Assembly: GCA_041694635.1 (NCBI GenBank) | Contig: JBDNHI010000016.1 | Span: 97,378-161,377 of the forward strand | DNA length: 64,000 nt | DNA from: UBA969 sp041694635 | GTDB lineage: Bacteria > Planctomycetota > Planctomycetia > Gemmatales > Gemmataceae | Direction of reading: 5' to 3' | In this document: piece by piece, positions 16,322 to 25,358 of the stretch | How the letters are laid out: each line of letters begins with the position of its first letter | How positions within the stretch are numbered: position 1 is the stretch's first letter | The notes under the pieces: model-generated | Database searches by the model: none | What the model saw: the letters and a program-made list of their open reading frames with translations, nothing else | What the model was told of the DNA's origin: nothing | Program-made: the position numbers and the translations under genes

Positions 16322-17938
16322 TTTAACAGGCACTTTGTTTTCATTATAAAGGCCACTGGCGTTTACAAATCCCTTAAATAACGGATGAGCACTAGTAGGC
16401 TTCGATTTAAATTCAGGATGGCTTTGTACAGCTATAAACCAAGGGTGGTTTAAAATTTCAACGATTTCTACGAGATTACCATCCGGACTAATGCCGGAGA
16501 ACAACATACCCTGTTTTTCAAACTGAGATTTATAATTGTTATTAAATTCGTAGCGATGCCTATGCCTTTCATGAGCTAGAGAGTTGCCGTAGGCTTTTTG
16601 CGCTAAGGAACCATCAACTAACTTGCAAGGGTAAGACCCCAGGCGCATTGTGCCCCCCATATCCGTGATGCTGTATTGCTCATTCAGCAAGCAAACGACG
16701 GGGTTTTTGCAATTCTTATCAATCTCGGTGGTGTTAGGGTCATCAAGGTTGATAACATTTTTAGCGAACTCAATCACTGCACATTGAAGGCCAAGGCAGA
16801 TGCCAAAGAAGGGAATTTTATTTTCACGGGCGAACTTGATAGACTCGATTTTCCCTGGGATACCTCGGTATCCAAACCCACCTGGAACTAATATACCATC
16901 AACCCCTGCGAGTTGTTTTTCAGTACCTTCGCGTTCAATATTTTCGCCTTCGATTTTCCGAATGATGACCCTGAAATTACAAGCAATGCCAGCGTGATCT
17001 AACGATTCATAAATAGATTTATAAGCATCGTTATGACTGATATATTTACCCACCACAGCAATCGTAATTTCTTTCTTAGGATTACGCATTTTCTGGATCA
17101 TTGAAGTCCAGTCAGATATATCGAGCGGGTTCGCCTTAAGGGAAAGCTTTTCAACAATCAATTCATCAAGTTTGTTTTCAACTAAACTTAATGGAACTTC
17201 GTAAATGCTAAATTCTTTGTCCCGTTCTTCAATGACAGCTCGAGTTTCAACATTGCAGAAAAGAGCAATTTTTTCGGGCATATCACTAGGCATCTCACGC
17301 TCGGTCCGGCAAATTAGCACATCAGGCTGGATTCCGATTTGCCTTAATAGCCCAACACTATGTTGGGTAGGTTTAGACTTCGCTTCACCTGCTGCTTTCA
17401 AATAGGGGATCAAAGTAAGATGAATATAAAGACAATTATTTTTACCCACATCAAGTGCAAATTGCCTGATGGCTTCAAGAAACGGGAGCCCCTCAATATC
17501 ACCAACCGTGCCACCAATTTCAGTGATCACCACATCAACATCATTCGTTGCAAGTTTAAGAACAGCGTTTTTTATTTCATCAGTAACATGAGGAATAACT
17601 TGGACGGTTCTGCCAAGGTAATCGCCACGGCGTTCCTTTTCAATCACAGATTGGTAGATCTTACCCGTGGTAAAGTTACAAACCCTACTTAAGGGTGCGT
17701 TGGTAAATCGCTCGTAATGGCCTAGGTCTAAGTCCGTTTCAGCACCGTCATCGAGAACATAAACTTCGCCGTGCTGATAGGGACTCATAGTTCCGGGGTC
17801 AACATTAATATATGGGTCAAATTTTTGCAGCCTAACTCTTAACCCCCGATGCTCTAAAAGCATACCAATGGAAGCACAGGTAAGCCCTTTACCAAGAGAA
17901 CTAACAACCCCACCGGTAACAAAAATATGTTTTGCCAT
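16319..17938 (-). CDS. pyrG: CTP synthase
   Basis: A 539-residue enzyme that aminates UTP to CTP with glutamine. The synthetase domain starts KHIFVTGGVVSSLGKGLT and carries KFDPYINVDPGTMSP and EIGGTVGDIEGLPFLEA; the C-terminal class I glutaminase domain has GFGYRG and the nucleophile motif GICLGLQ, with the late HPEF. Length is typical. It lies downstream of kdsB on the same strand (123 bases apart), which is fitting, because KdsB uses CTP. A hairpin at 17975-18004 lies in the leader. Confidence 0.96.
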   Translation of the reverse strand: MAKHIFVTGGVVSSLGKGLTCASIGMLLEHRGLRVRLQKFDPYINVDPGTMSPYQHGEVYVLDDGAETDLDLGHYERFTNAPLSRVCNFTTGKIYQSVIEKERRGDYLGRTVQVIPHVTDEIKNAVLKLATNDVDVVITEIGGTVGDIEGLPFLEAIRQFALDVGKNNCLYIHLTLIPYLKAAGEAKSKPTQHSVGLLRQIGIQPDVLICRTEREMPSDMPEKIALFCNVETRAVIEERDKEFSIYEVPLSLVENKLDELIVEKLSLKANPLDISDWTSMIQKMRNPKKEITIAVVGKYISHNDAYKSIYESLDHAGIACNFRVIIRKIEGENIEREGTEKQLAGVDGILVPGGFGYRGIPGKIESIKFARENKIPFFGICLGLQCAVIEFAKNVINLDDPNTTEIDKNCKNPVVCLLNEQYSITDMGGTMRLGSYPCKLVDGSLAQKAYGNSLAHERHRHRYEFNNNYKSQFEKQGMLFSGISPDGNLVEIVEILNHPWFIAVQSHPEFKSKPTSAHPLFKGFVNASGLYNENKVPVK

Positions 17939-17974
17939 TCTGGCTTCTTTCGCAGTCTAAATCCATAAAGAACA

Positions 17975-18004
17975 AGAGCAATGGCGTAAGCCAAGAAATG
18001 CTCT
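17975..18004 (-). promoter_or_regulatory. Hairpin in the pyrG leader
   Basis: On the minus strand, AGAGCA pairs with TGCTCT and encloses an inner TGGC/GCCA hairpin; a moderately T-rich stretch follows. It lies 36 bases before the pyrG ATG. It might be a weak terminator of kdsB or part of pyrG control; nothing here proves either. Confidence 0.3.
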
Positions 18005-18061
18005 ATGGGAGGATTTATACGACTCAATCGGCTGAAAATCCAGAATATTGTGAACAAAGTT

Positions 18062-18823
18062 TTAGGCTGCTTTGTTTTGAGTAATTTGCCTGTACCTTGA
18101 GACAAACAATTCGTAATCTTGGCGGGTATCAATGCCAAGGGAGCGATCTTCCACAACGCCCAAACTGATTGTATACCCTGCCCCCAAAACCCTTAGTTGC
18201 TCCAATTTCTCTATTCTCTCTAGTAGATGCATAGGGATTTGCGCCATCTTCAACAAAAATTCCCTGCGGTAGGCATAGATGCCTAGGTGCAACAAGAAAG
18301 GTGTGGGCCTTTGAGTAAAATCGGGCTTACCATCGCGAACAAATGGAATTGGGCTACGACTGAAGTAGAGGGCCCGGCCGTGCAAATCATTCACAACCTT
18401 GACGCAGTTAGGGTTTAGCCAGTCCTTTTCTTCCCTAATTGGCGTGCCTAGGGTCGCCATAGGCACCTCTGGGCTTTCGATTAATTGCTTAAAAAGCAAA
18501 TCAATGGATTCTGGTTCTATTAATGGTTCATCGCCTTGAAGGTTTAAATAAATATCAAAAGGAAGGTTAAGAGCAACTTCCGCAATCCGGTCGGTTCCGC
18601 TTTGGTGCGATTTTTTAGTCATTACGACCTTAGCACCAAATTTTTTCGCTGCAATTTCAATCCGGGTATCGTCCGTTGCAATGATTATTTCGTTTGCAAT
18701 TTTTGACTTCTTTGCCTGCTCATACACATGCTGTACAAGGTATTTACCTGTCTCTTTTAACAAAGCTTTGCCAGGCAACCTTGAGGAAGCGTACCGAGCT
18801 GGGATTACTATTGCATACTTCAT
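18062..18823 (-). CDS. kdsB: 3-deoxy-manno-octulosonate cytidylyltransferase
   Basis: A 253-residue enzyme that activates Kdo as CMP-Kdo for lipopolysaccharide inner-core synthesis. The N-terminus MKYAIVIPARYASSRLPGK is the family signature, followed by EIIIATDD, MTKKSHQSGTDRIAE, YLNLQGDEPL (Mg2+-binding Asp) and FLLHLGIYAYRREFL. I chose the ATG at 18823 because the family starts there; the frame is open to 18895 but those 24 codons are not part of the fold. The divergent bshB1 gene starts at 18964. pyrG follows on the same strand. Confidence 0.95.
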   Translation of the reverse strand: MKYAIVIPARYASSRLPGKALLKETGKYLVQHVYEQAKKSKIANEIIIATDDTRIEIAAKKFGAKVVMTKKSHQSGTDRIAEVALNLPFDIYLNLQGDEPLIEPESIDLLFKQLIESPEVPMATLGTPIREEKDWLNPNCVKVVNDLHGRALYFSRSPIPFVRDGKPDFTQRPTPFLLHLGIYAYRREFLLKMAQIPMHLLERIEKLEQLRVLGAGYTISLGVVEDRSLGIDTRQDYELFVSRYRQITQNKAA

Positions 18824-18963
18824 TAATTTCACTGCCCCCTTTGGTATAAAACTTATTAAGATGACCATTGGAACGATTTCTGCAAAAATATGCAATATTG
18901 CAAGGCTGCTTTATTTCCTTACAGGCCATCTATCCCAATTGGTATTCTACAGGAGGCTTACCT

Positions 18964-19662
18964 ATGAGCGAAGGTTTAGACTATCTGATCATCAGTCCAC
19001 ATCCAGATGATGCAGAACTTGGGGTTGGTGGTACCATCGGCGTTTTAAAAGCTGATGGCTCATCCGTAGGTATTTTAGACTTAACGAATGGCGAACCTAC
19101 TCCCTATGGCAACCCTGCCATCCGTGCCAAGGAAACCGAAGAAGCTACTAAAATACTACAACTCGATTATCGCAAGAACTTAGGTTTAAAAAATCGAGAA
19201 CTGATTTCTGACCTTAGTGCAAGAACATTTTTAGCCGAAGAACTTCGTAAGGTTAAACCTAAAAATTTATTCGTTCCTTATTGGGAAGATATCCACCCCG
19301 ATCATATTGCAGCTTATGAACTGGCCTTAGGGGCAAGGTTTTGGAGCAAGTTGACCAAAACTCATTTAGAGGGTGAACCTCACTTTCCAACTAAAGTTTT
19401 TTACTACTTCAGTATTCACCTCAGAATTCACCCAAAGCCATCTTTTATTTTAGATATTACCAAACATATCGACATTAAAATGGAAGCGGTTTCTTGTTAC
19501 CATTCCCAACTAATCGAAGGTAGAAACAAAGCTTTTCCCAATCTTCTTGACGATGTAAAAGACCGAAACCGGTATTGGGGATGGGCAATAGATAAAGCAT
19601 ATGGTGAACCTTTTTTATTGCGTGAAGAACTCGGATTAAGAAGCTTAAGTAATCTAGCTTAA
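18964..19662 (+). CDS. bshB1: Bacillithiol biosynthesis deacetylase BshB1-like (PIG-L family)
   Basis: A 232-residue zinc deacetylase. The zinc-binding motif SPHPDDAELGVGGT near the N-terminus and HPDH in the middle identify the PIG-L/LmbE family; the BshB1 subgroup is supported by LTNGEPTPYGNP, LGLKNRELISD, VPYWEDIHPDHIAA, and a C-terminal SQLIEGRNKAFPN-type segment. BshB1 removes acetate from GlcNAc-malate in bacillithiol synthesis. The start at 18964 has a strong AGGAGG site upstream; an in-frame ATG at 18868 exists but precedes this RBS. No bshA or bshC is in the window, so the pathway assignment is inference. Confidence 0.82.
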   Translation: MSEGLDYLIISPHPDDAELGVGGTIGVLKADGSSVGILDLTNGEPTPYGNPAIRAKETEEATKILQLDYRKNLGLKNRELISDLSARTFLAEELRKVKPKNLFVPYWEDIHPDHIAAYELALGARFWSKLTKTHLEGEPHFPTKVFYYFSIHLRIHPKPSFILDITKHIDIKMEAVSCYHSQLIEGRNKAFPNLLDDVKDRNRYWGWAIDKAYGEPFLLREELGLRSLSNLA

Positions 19663-19818
19663 CTTTTCTGATTAAGTAGAACAGCAAACATTTTCCTTGC
19701 TGCTTGTCAAGCTTCCAAGAAGGCTTTAAAAGCCAATTCGATTATCCTTCTTAGACCTTGGCTTTAAGCCGATATCCTTATCTAAGAGATTGATTCGCTG
19801 CAACTTGGAGAAATAATA

Positions 19819-20091
19819 ATGCACGACAAGGATTTTCATATCCTAGCTTTGGTTAAAGGAGAACATCATTTTATCTATACCTTTGATAAAAATGGTTGGG
19901 ATGAATTGGTAGAGACTCTTTGTCAACAAGCAGAAGATGAAACCCTTAACTTTACTTGGTTTGATGCTGCATTACTTTCGCACCGTGCAAAGTCCCAGCT
20001 TGAAGTTGATGAACTTTTACAAAATGAAAACCTAACCGAGTCTGAATCTCAGGAGTCTGAGGTTCACCAAGTATCCCGCTTACCAAAGTAA
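19819..20091 (+). CDS. Small hypothetical protein before the Xer recombinase
   Basis: A 90-residue soluble protein beginning MHDKDFHILALVKGEHHFIY; family not recognised, possibly a lineage-specific conserved small protein. The first 70 residues look folded (WDELVETLCQQAEDETLNF), the tail is Glu/Ser/Gln-rich and probably disordered. A GGAGA ribosome-binding site stands 8 bases before the ATG. xer starts about 50 bases downstream on the same strand, so the two may be co-transcribed. The 156 bases before it contain short inverted repeats but no gene. Confidence 0.6.
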   Translation: MHDKDFHILALVKGEHHFIYTFDKNGWDELVETLCQQAEDETLNFTWFDAALLSHRAKSQLEVDELLQNENLTESESQESEVHQVSRLPK

Positions 20092-20140
20092 CAGCGTAAA
20101 TTGCGTTGTAAGATTTTGTCCTTGTACAGAGATTTTTAAA

Positions 20141-21040
20141 ATGAATCAGGCGCTAGCAGGATTTCTGCGGCATCTATCTCTGGAAAAAAACTCCTCGGAG
20201 TTAACCGTCAAGTCTTACCGAGAAGACCTGACGCAAGCAATTAATTTTCTGCGTGGACATACCACAATCGCTACACTTACTCCCAAGCAAGTCACCACTC
20301 GCCATGTTCGAGCCTTTATTGCTTGGCTTTCACAACAAGGCTATGCCCGAGCGACCATTGCCCGAAGGATTGCATCGTTTCGGTCGCTTTATCGGTACCT
20401 TCAAAGACAACAAAAAGTCGATCGGGATCCAACCGATGGTTTAAAAGGCCCCAAGCTAGATCAAAACCTTCCGCACTTTCTTTCCCAAGATGATATTGAC
20501 AAGCTTTTAAACGCCCCTGTAGGAGACTCGCTAATGGCAATGCGAGACAGGGCCATCCTTGAAACCTTATACTCCGCTGGTTTGCGGGTTAGCGAACTTG
20601 TCGCACTTGATCAAGAAAATGTAGAAAACGGCGATGGCACAGCAGTTGTAAAAGGAAAAGGTAAAAAAGAAAGAATTGCACTTTTAGGCCCACCTGCTTT
20701 AAAAGCCGTTAGTGATTATTTATCTGCAAGGTCGAAAGAAAAAAGTGCAAAGATAAAAACAAACCCTGCTATCTTTCTTAACAAAAATGGCACTAGGCTC
20801 ACCACCCGTAGTGTTGGGCGACTTCTCGAAAAATATATCAAAATTGCTGGTATGGACTCTAGAACTACACCACACACCCTAAGACATACCTTTGCTACGC
20901 ATCTCCTTGATGCAGGTGCCGATATTCGAGGGGTTCAGGAATTACTAGGCCATAGCAGTTTAGGTACCACTCAGATTTACACCCATGTTACTACAACTAG
21001 GCTAAAGGATAGCTACCAGAAAGCCCATCCAAGGGCTTAA
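20141..21040 (+). CDS. xerC/xerD: Tyrosine recombinase XerC/XerD
   Basis: A 299-residue site-specific recombinase that resolves chromosome dimers at dif during division. The N-terminal SAM-like core-binding domain (LRHLSLEKNSSELTVKSYREDL) is followed by the catalytic domain with Arg in YSAGLRVSELVALD, Lys in KGKGKKERIALL, HTLRHTFATHLLDAGADIR, and LLGHSSLGTTQIYTHV with the nucleophile Tyr. The length fits a chromosomal Xer enzyme rather than a phage integrase, and no attachment site or mobile genes lie beside it. I cannot separate XerC from XerD by eye. Confidence 0.9.
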   Translation: MNQALAGFLRHLSLEKNSSELTVKSYREDLTQAINFLRGHTTIATLTPKQVTTRHVRAFIAWLSQQGYARATIARRIASFRSLYRYLQRQQKVDRDPTDGLKGPKLDQNLPHFLSQDDIDKLLNAPVGDSLMAMRDRAILETLYSAGLRVSELVALDQENVENGDGTAVVKGKGKKERIALLGPPALKAVSDYLSARSKEKSAKIKTNPAIFLNKNGTRLTTRSVGRLLEKYIKIAGMDSRTTPHTLRHTFATHLLDAGADIRGVQELLGHSSLGTTQIYTHVTTTRLKDSYQKAHPRA

Positions 21041-21059
21041 TGGCTAAGAATGGAATCCT

Positions 21060-22208
21060 ATGAACATTTACAAAAACCTATGCGTAAAGCTATATCTAGC
21101 GATTCTAATACTGGCTATTGGTTTTCCGGCGTTTGCAGCAGAGTTGGAATGGCGAAGCGATTATTTAAAAGCTAGAGAAGAAGCAGCACAAAAAAACCTA
21201 CCCATCCTTATAGATTTCTACACCGATAATTGTTTTTGGTGCAAGCAATTAGATCACCGAACTTTCCGCGACCCAGCTCTGGTTCAAAAGATGAATGAAC
21301 AATGGGTGGTATTAAAAATAAACGCACGAAAAGAAACCGTACTTACAGAAGCCTTAAAAATCCGAACTTTTCCTACACTTGTTTTTGCAGGGCCTCAAGG
21401 AAACATTCTAGGCTTTCTCGAGGGTTTTATCGAAGCACCTGCCCTTGCAGAACAATTAAACCTGTACCGTGATTCTTCTGCAACACCCGATTGGATGAAT
21501 ACCCTTTATCAAGAAGCTACCCTCGCAATCGCATCGGATGACTATCCCAAAGCAGTAGTAGCCCTTAAAAAAATTATTGAGGATGGCAAACAAAGACCCA
21601 TCCAACGAAAATCAACTACCTTAATTGAAGATTTTGAAAAGCAAGCTGCAGAAAGAATTGCCAAAGCTAAAAAAAACCTTGAGCAAGGAAATACCCCAGA
21701 ATCTATTCAGTTATTTAAAGAAGTCTCTAGGCAATTTGAAGGGACGAACGGTGCCAAGGAAAGCGAAAAAATCCTTGCTACTCTAGCTAATAGAAAAACC
21801 AACACACAAACTATTTCTAGTCCCAACAGCTTAGCTAAAGATTCTTTAAGCTTACTCAAACAAGACCACCAAAATGCAAATTATCTTTCCTGCCTAGACC
21901 GTTATGATTACTTGGCTTCAACCTTTCCCGAATCGATGGAAACGCAGGAAGCTGCTAACCTTATTGCGGAGATTAAAAGCAACCCCGAATGGATGAAATC
22001 AGTCTGCGACCAAATGAGTGATAGGCTAGCGAATCTTTACATCTCTCTTGCAGATTCTTGGGCAAAAAAAGGCCATCCCCAGCAAGCGATTTATTATCTT
22101 GAACGAACCATCCAGACATTTCCGGGAACAAAATATTCGGAAGCCGCCCAAATACGACTGGCTCAGTTACGAGGCCCTTCAATTCGAGCGGTCGATTTAA
22201 AAAAATAG
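21060..22208 (+). CDS. Secreted thioredoxin-fold protein with TPR-like C-terminus
   Basis: A 382-residue exported protein. Signal peptide (LYLAILILAIGFPAFAAE), then a thioredoxin/thiol-disulfide domain (residues about 30-140) with LPILIDFYTDNCFWCKQ (Cys58, Cys61), cis-Pro in IRTFPTLVF, and a C-terminal helical half (about 150-380) with TPR-like repeats ending in QAIYYLERTIQTFPGTKYSEAAQ. It probably acts in the periplasm as a disulfide reductase or in cytochrome c maturation; this is inference. It is 19 bases after the xer stop, and its stop is only 3 bases from that of the converging gene at 22212. Confidence 0.82.
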   Translation: MNIYKNLCVKLYLAILILAIGFPAFAAELEWRSDYLKAREEAAQKNLPILIDFYTDNCFWCKQLDHRTFRDPALVQKMNEQWVVLKINARKETVLTEALKIRTFPTLVFAGPQGNILGFLEGFIEAPALAEQLNLYRDSSATPDWMNTLYQEATLAIASDDYPKAVVALKKIIEDGKQRPIQRKSTTLIEDFEKQAAERIAKAKKNLEQGNTPESIQLFKEVSRQFEGTNGAKESEKILATLANRKTNTQTISSPNSLAKDSLSLLKQDHQNANYLSCLDRYDYLASTFPESMETQEAANLIAEIKSNPEWMKSVCDQMSDRLANLYISLADSWAKKGHPQQAIYYLERTIQTFPGTKYSEAAQIRLAQLRGPSIRAVDLKK

Positions 22209-22211
22209 AAA

Positions 22212-23024
22212 TTAACTTTCTAGTAAACCCGCAGTTTTCGACAGGGCAATAGTATGAAGAATACCATTGGTAACAAGCATTCCTTTATTTTGTTTGAACC
22301 CGAATGCGCCATATTGGATAGGTTGGCCCTGAAAATCTGAAACCTTACCACCTGCTTCCTCTACAAGAATATGGCCGGCACAAATATCCCAGTCGTGGAA
22401 AGCGACATAATTATTTGCATAAATATCGCCTTCACCTCTAGCAACAATCGCCATTTTCAAACCTGCAGAGTATGTTTCGAGCAAAGATCCTGGGGAAAAA
22501 GCTTTTTGTACAAGGCTCATTTTTCCAGCCTTAGCGTGACTTTGCACCAAAATCGATTTATTTAAATCTGAGCAGGATCGAACTTTACAAATTACTTTTT
22601 CTTTTCCGGGCTGAATTAAAAAGCAACCCTGCCCTTTGGCAGCATAAGTTGTTTTTCCATTTGCAGGTTCGTGCACCACACCTACAACAACCTTGCCTTG
22701 ATCCATCAAAGCAACCATAACCGAAAACTGATCATTCTTCATTACAAAACCACGGGTGCCATCGATCGGATCGACCACCCAAGTTCTTGGGCTACTCAAG
22801 CTAGATTCAGAAAGGGTTATGGTATTTTCTTCAGCACAAAGGGAATCAGAAGGAAACTCTTTACGCAGAACTTTTAAAATAAGTTCTTGCGACTGCTTAT
22901 CCGTTTCAGTGGTGATATCAGCCTGAACATTTTCTTGCGAGTTGGAAGTTTTATAAACATCACTTATTAATTTTCCAGCCTCGTGAGCAGCTTTAAGGGC
23001 AACCTCTAACTCTTTGATATACAT
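22212..23024 (-). CDS. CysQ-like 3'(2'),5'-bisphosphate nucleotidase (inositol phosphatase family)
   Basis: A 270-residue Mg2+-dependent phosphatase. Motifs: ADITTETDKQSQELIL, CAEEN (catalytic Glu), VVDPIDGTRGFVM, and the C-terminal HDWDICAGHILVEEAGGKVSDF. DPIDGTRGF and the VSESG-like PEN spacing favour the CysQ/bisphosphate nucleotidase subgroup, which removes 3'-phosphoadenosine 5'-phosphate from sulfur metabolism; the window's other member (13509) is closer to HisN. Start: ATG at 23024, with an in-frame TTG just before it. It ends 3 bases from the converging thioredoxin gene. Confidence 0.8.
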   Translation of the reverse strand: MYIKELEVALKAAHEAGKLISDVYKTSNSQENVQADITTETDKQSQELILKVLRKEFPSDSLCAEENTITLSESSLSSPRTWVVDPIDGTRGFVMKNDQFSVMVALMDQGKVVVGVVHEPANGKTTYAAKGQGCFLIQPGKEKVICKVRSCSDLNKSILVQSHAKAGKMSLVQKAFSPGSLLETYSAGLKMAIVARGEGDIYANNYVAFHDWDICAGHILVEEAGGKVSDFQGQPIQYGAFGFKQNKGMLVTNGILHTIALSKTAGLLES

Positions 23025-23045
23025 CAATTTTCTTTCTAGATAATG

Positions 23046-24275
23046 CTACTTCACAAAAATATTTGCCTGAATAGGTTTTACGAATGCTTCGCTCTTAATC
23101 GTTGCACCTGCAACATCCAACTTACCTTCCTGAAGCCAAATTCGATAGCGAAGGCTCATTGGTTTATCCTTGGTAATCTCAGTCACAAAGTAGGAACCAA
23201 ATCTTCCGTAAGGTCTTTCGCTAAAGCGTGCTTCTTTTGGGTTGGTTGGATTATCGATATACAAAGCTGTATATCGTTTACCACCTAAAACAAAACTCAT
23301 TGCATCCCAAGGCAAATTAATATGGGTTTTGAGTTCGGGCCAATTCCTGCTTGCACCAGGTTTATCTTCACCATCAGGCCGAGTAAAAATAGTATCTTTT
23401 GAAGTTTTTTCTGAAACTTCATTAGTAGCCCTAAAATGAAATCCTGCATGTTGAGGATCTCCATCTAAAATAACAGTCCCGCCCGTTGTAGAAACAACAG
23501 ATTGAAACTCGACCAGTTGCCCACCAAGAACTTTATAAACAATCAATTGCCTTTCTTCCTTGGCAAAGGTTTCTTTATTTTTACCCTTCCATAAGATAAG
23601 ATCTTTTTCAGTAGCAAGAACCGCCCCAGATTCACGCAATAAAACTTTATCAAAAGCTTGGTGGGTGTCGTCCTTGCAATGCCAGATATCCACTTTTATA
23701 TTACCGCCATAAGTAACCTTGCTGAATCCAAGAAAAATGCCTCGATGGTGGGTAAACTGGCCACCGGGTCCTTTAGATACCAAAACCCCATTATTATCAA
23801 ATAAATGATGAAAAGGTTTGTAAGAATTCTCACGCCCCTTGCCGTCTTTTAACATAGGGTGAACAAATTGAAGCACAGGTTTACCAGCCAAATTGATTGA
23901 ACTTAATTCAGAATTTTTATCTTCAAAAACAAAACTACCAATTTCGCTTTTAGAATCGTCTGCACTCCAAGAAACTGAAAGTTTTAAACCTGATTGGGGA
24001 ACCTCAGTTTCAGGAAAAACAGCAACTAATTGCTTTAAGCCTTCTTTGCCTTTTGCATCTGCGACAAACGCTTCAACCACCTGCCCAACGATAATAGCAT
24101 TGCCTGCCCCTGTTAAGGAACAAATTTTGCTTTTGATGGTCATAGTTGAAGGTAAGGGGACTTGAACCACCGTGCCTTGAGAAATTTTAACGGGGCCTTT
24201 AATTTCGATTTGAAAATCTTGGGCTGAGATGGTTGAAATAAAAAAAACCGCAGCATTCAGAAAAGCATTCATCAT
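23046..24275 (-). CDS. Secreted DUF6807 (PmoA-like) protein
   Basis: A 409-residue protein with a signal peptide (MMNAFLNAAVFFISTISAQ). The C-terminal two thirds carry the PmoA/DUF6807 family features: PVLQFVHPM, FHHLFDNNGVLVSKGPGGQFTHHRGIFLGF, and later MSFVLGGKRYTALYIDNP and ARFSERPYGRFGSYFV. These proteins are abundant in planctomycetes near sugar- or lactone-related genes; the name PmoA-like comes from databases and does not mean methane monooxygenase. A beta-sandwich fold is expected. It is followed (upstream in sequence) by an exported amidohydrolase on the same strand. Reaction unknown. Confidence 0.78.
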   Translation of the reverse strand: MMNAFLNAAVFFISTISAQDFQIEIKGPVKISQGTVVQVPLPSTMTIKSKICSLTGAGNAIIVGQVVEAFVADAKGKEGLKQLVAVFPETEVPQSGLKLSVSWSADDSKSEIGSFVFEDKNSELSSINLAGKPVLQFVHPMLKDGKGRENSYKPFHHLFDNNGVLVSKGPGGQFTHHRGIFLGFSKVTYGGNIKVDIWHCKDDTHQAFDKVLLRESGAVLATEKDLILWKGKNKETFAKEERQLIVYKVLGGQLVEFQSVVSTTGGTVILDGDPQHAGFHFRATNEVSEKTSKDTIFTRPDGEDKPGASRNWPELKTHINLPWDAMSFVLGGKRYTALYIDNPTNPKEARFSERPYGRFGSYFVTEITKDKPMSLRYRIWLQEGKLDVAGATIKSEAFVKPIQANIFVK

Positions 24276-24333
24276 AAACCCACCTTGTTTTCAAAACCAT
24301 CGCCATAATTAAATACAATAAGCCAAAAAAGAA

Positions 24334-25284
24334 TTAAGAAAGACCATAAAATCGAACCGCATTGTCGTGAAACAATTTCTTCTGTTGTTCTTCAGAACGA
24401 GACTGAACCACTTGCTTCAAAGAATCAACCCATTCCCTAAAAGTAGCAGCAAGAGTACAAACAGGCCAGTCTCCGCCGAACATTACCCTATCAGGGCCAA
24501 AACTATCAATGGTATGATTTATAATTGGGGCAAGGTCATCAACCATCCAAGCACCTTTTGAAGAAGAAGCAATAAAACCAGAAATCTTAACAACTAGGTT
24601 TTTCTTTTTCGCAATTTCTGTAAGACCTTTTTTCCAAATGTTATTATCTTTCGCCTTAAGATCAGGGTTGCCACAATGATCAAGGATAAAACGAGTATCG
24701 GGGCAAGAATCAACCAACTTTGCAACATTATCAAGGTCGGTACCCCGAACACACAAATCAAAGCTGAGGTTTCGTTCGCCCAACATTCGAACGCCACGAA
24801 CAAAATCGGCTTCGTTACAAAATCCTGGGGGTGTCGCAGGAACATGCAGCACCTGCCTGATCCCCTTGATAAATTTATTCCCCTTAAAATTATCGAGATA
24901 CTTTGCAAATTCAGGAGAGGCGGGCCTGCCAGAAACCACAGCAGCTACCATCGAGGTTTTTCCACCTTTGCATATATCGGTAACAAACTGCGCCTCAGCA
25001 AGTTGTTGTTCAGGGGTAACATCAACTTCCATATAAACAGACTTAACTAAATTTAAGCCAGTTGTTGCTTCAGCATAATCTTTAAGCACAAAATTTCTAG
25101 CAAGGGGGGCACCTGCTTCTACCCAAGGAAGTTTAAATTGCTGTAAATCCCAAAGATGTTGGTGAGTATCGACGATAGGGATCATTGATTTTTTCTCCGC
25201 AAAAGCGATTGAATTTATACCCACAGCAAGAGCAGTTCCAGCGATGGTGTTTTTAACAAAAGTTCGACGATCCTGATGATACAT
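24334..25284 (-). CDS. Exported amidohydrolase-2 family protein (lactonase-like)
   Basis: A 316-residue TIM-barrel metal hydrolase with a Tat-like leader (RRTFVKNTIAGTALAVGIN). The barrel starts PIVDTHQHLWDL, the metal-binding HxH, and carries FILDHCGNPD, KISGF and the late GGDWPVC with the conserved Asp. DTHQHLW and GGDWPV resemble L-fuconolactonase and related sugar-lactone hydrolases, so a 6-carbon lactone substrate is plausible but not shown. It shares the strand and possibly a transcript with the DUF6807 gene downstream. The Tat signal suggests folding with metal before export. Confidence 0.82.
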   Translation of the reverse strand: MYHQDRRTFVKNTIAGTALAVGINSIAFAEKKSMIPIVDTHQHLWDLQQFKLPWVEAGAPLARNFVLKDYAEATTGLNLVKSVYMEVDVTPEQQLAEAQFVTDICKGGKTSMVAAVVSGRPASPEFAKYLDNFKGNKFIKGIRQVLHVPATPPGFCNEADFVRGVRMLGERNLSFDLCVRGTDLDNVAKLVDSCPDTRFILDHCGNPDLKAKDNNIWKKGLTEIAKKKNLVVKISGFIASSSKGAWMVDDLAPIINHTIDSFGPDRVMFGGDWPVCTLAATFREWVDSLKQVVQSRSEEQQKKLFHDNAVRFYGLS

Positions 25285-25358
25285 TGAAAATACTCCTTAA
25301 AGGTAATAGTCCTTTATCCACAAGCCAGCCAGACTCTGCAAGCAATTTCGTTAAAGTT

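Noticed and set aside
19681..19760. Short inverted repeats (AAGAAGG/CCTTCTT with an inner hairpin), considered as a tRNA or structured RNA
   Set aside because: No anticodon or T-loop signature, and the stems overlap; I could not support an RNA gene.
20141..21040. Integrase of a genomic island
   Set aside because: The protein is of chromosomal Xer type; no attachment site, tRNA or cargo genes border it.
13509..23024. Duplicate genes for the two inositol-phosphatase-family proteins
   Set aside because: They share only the family motifs and differ in length and sequence, so recent duplication is not supported.
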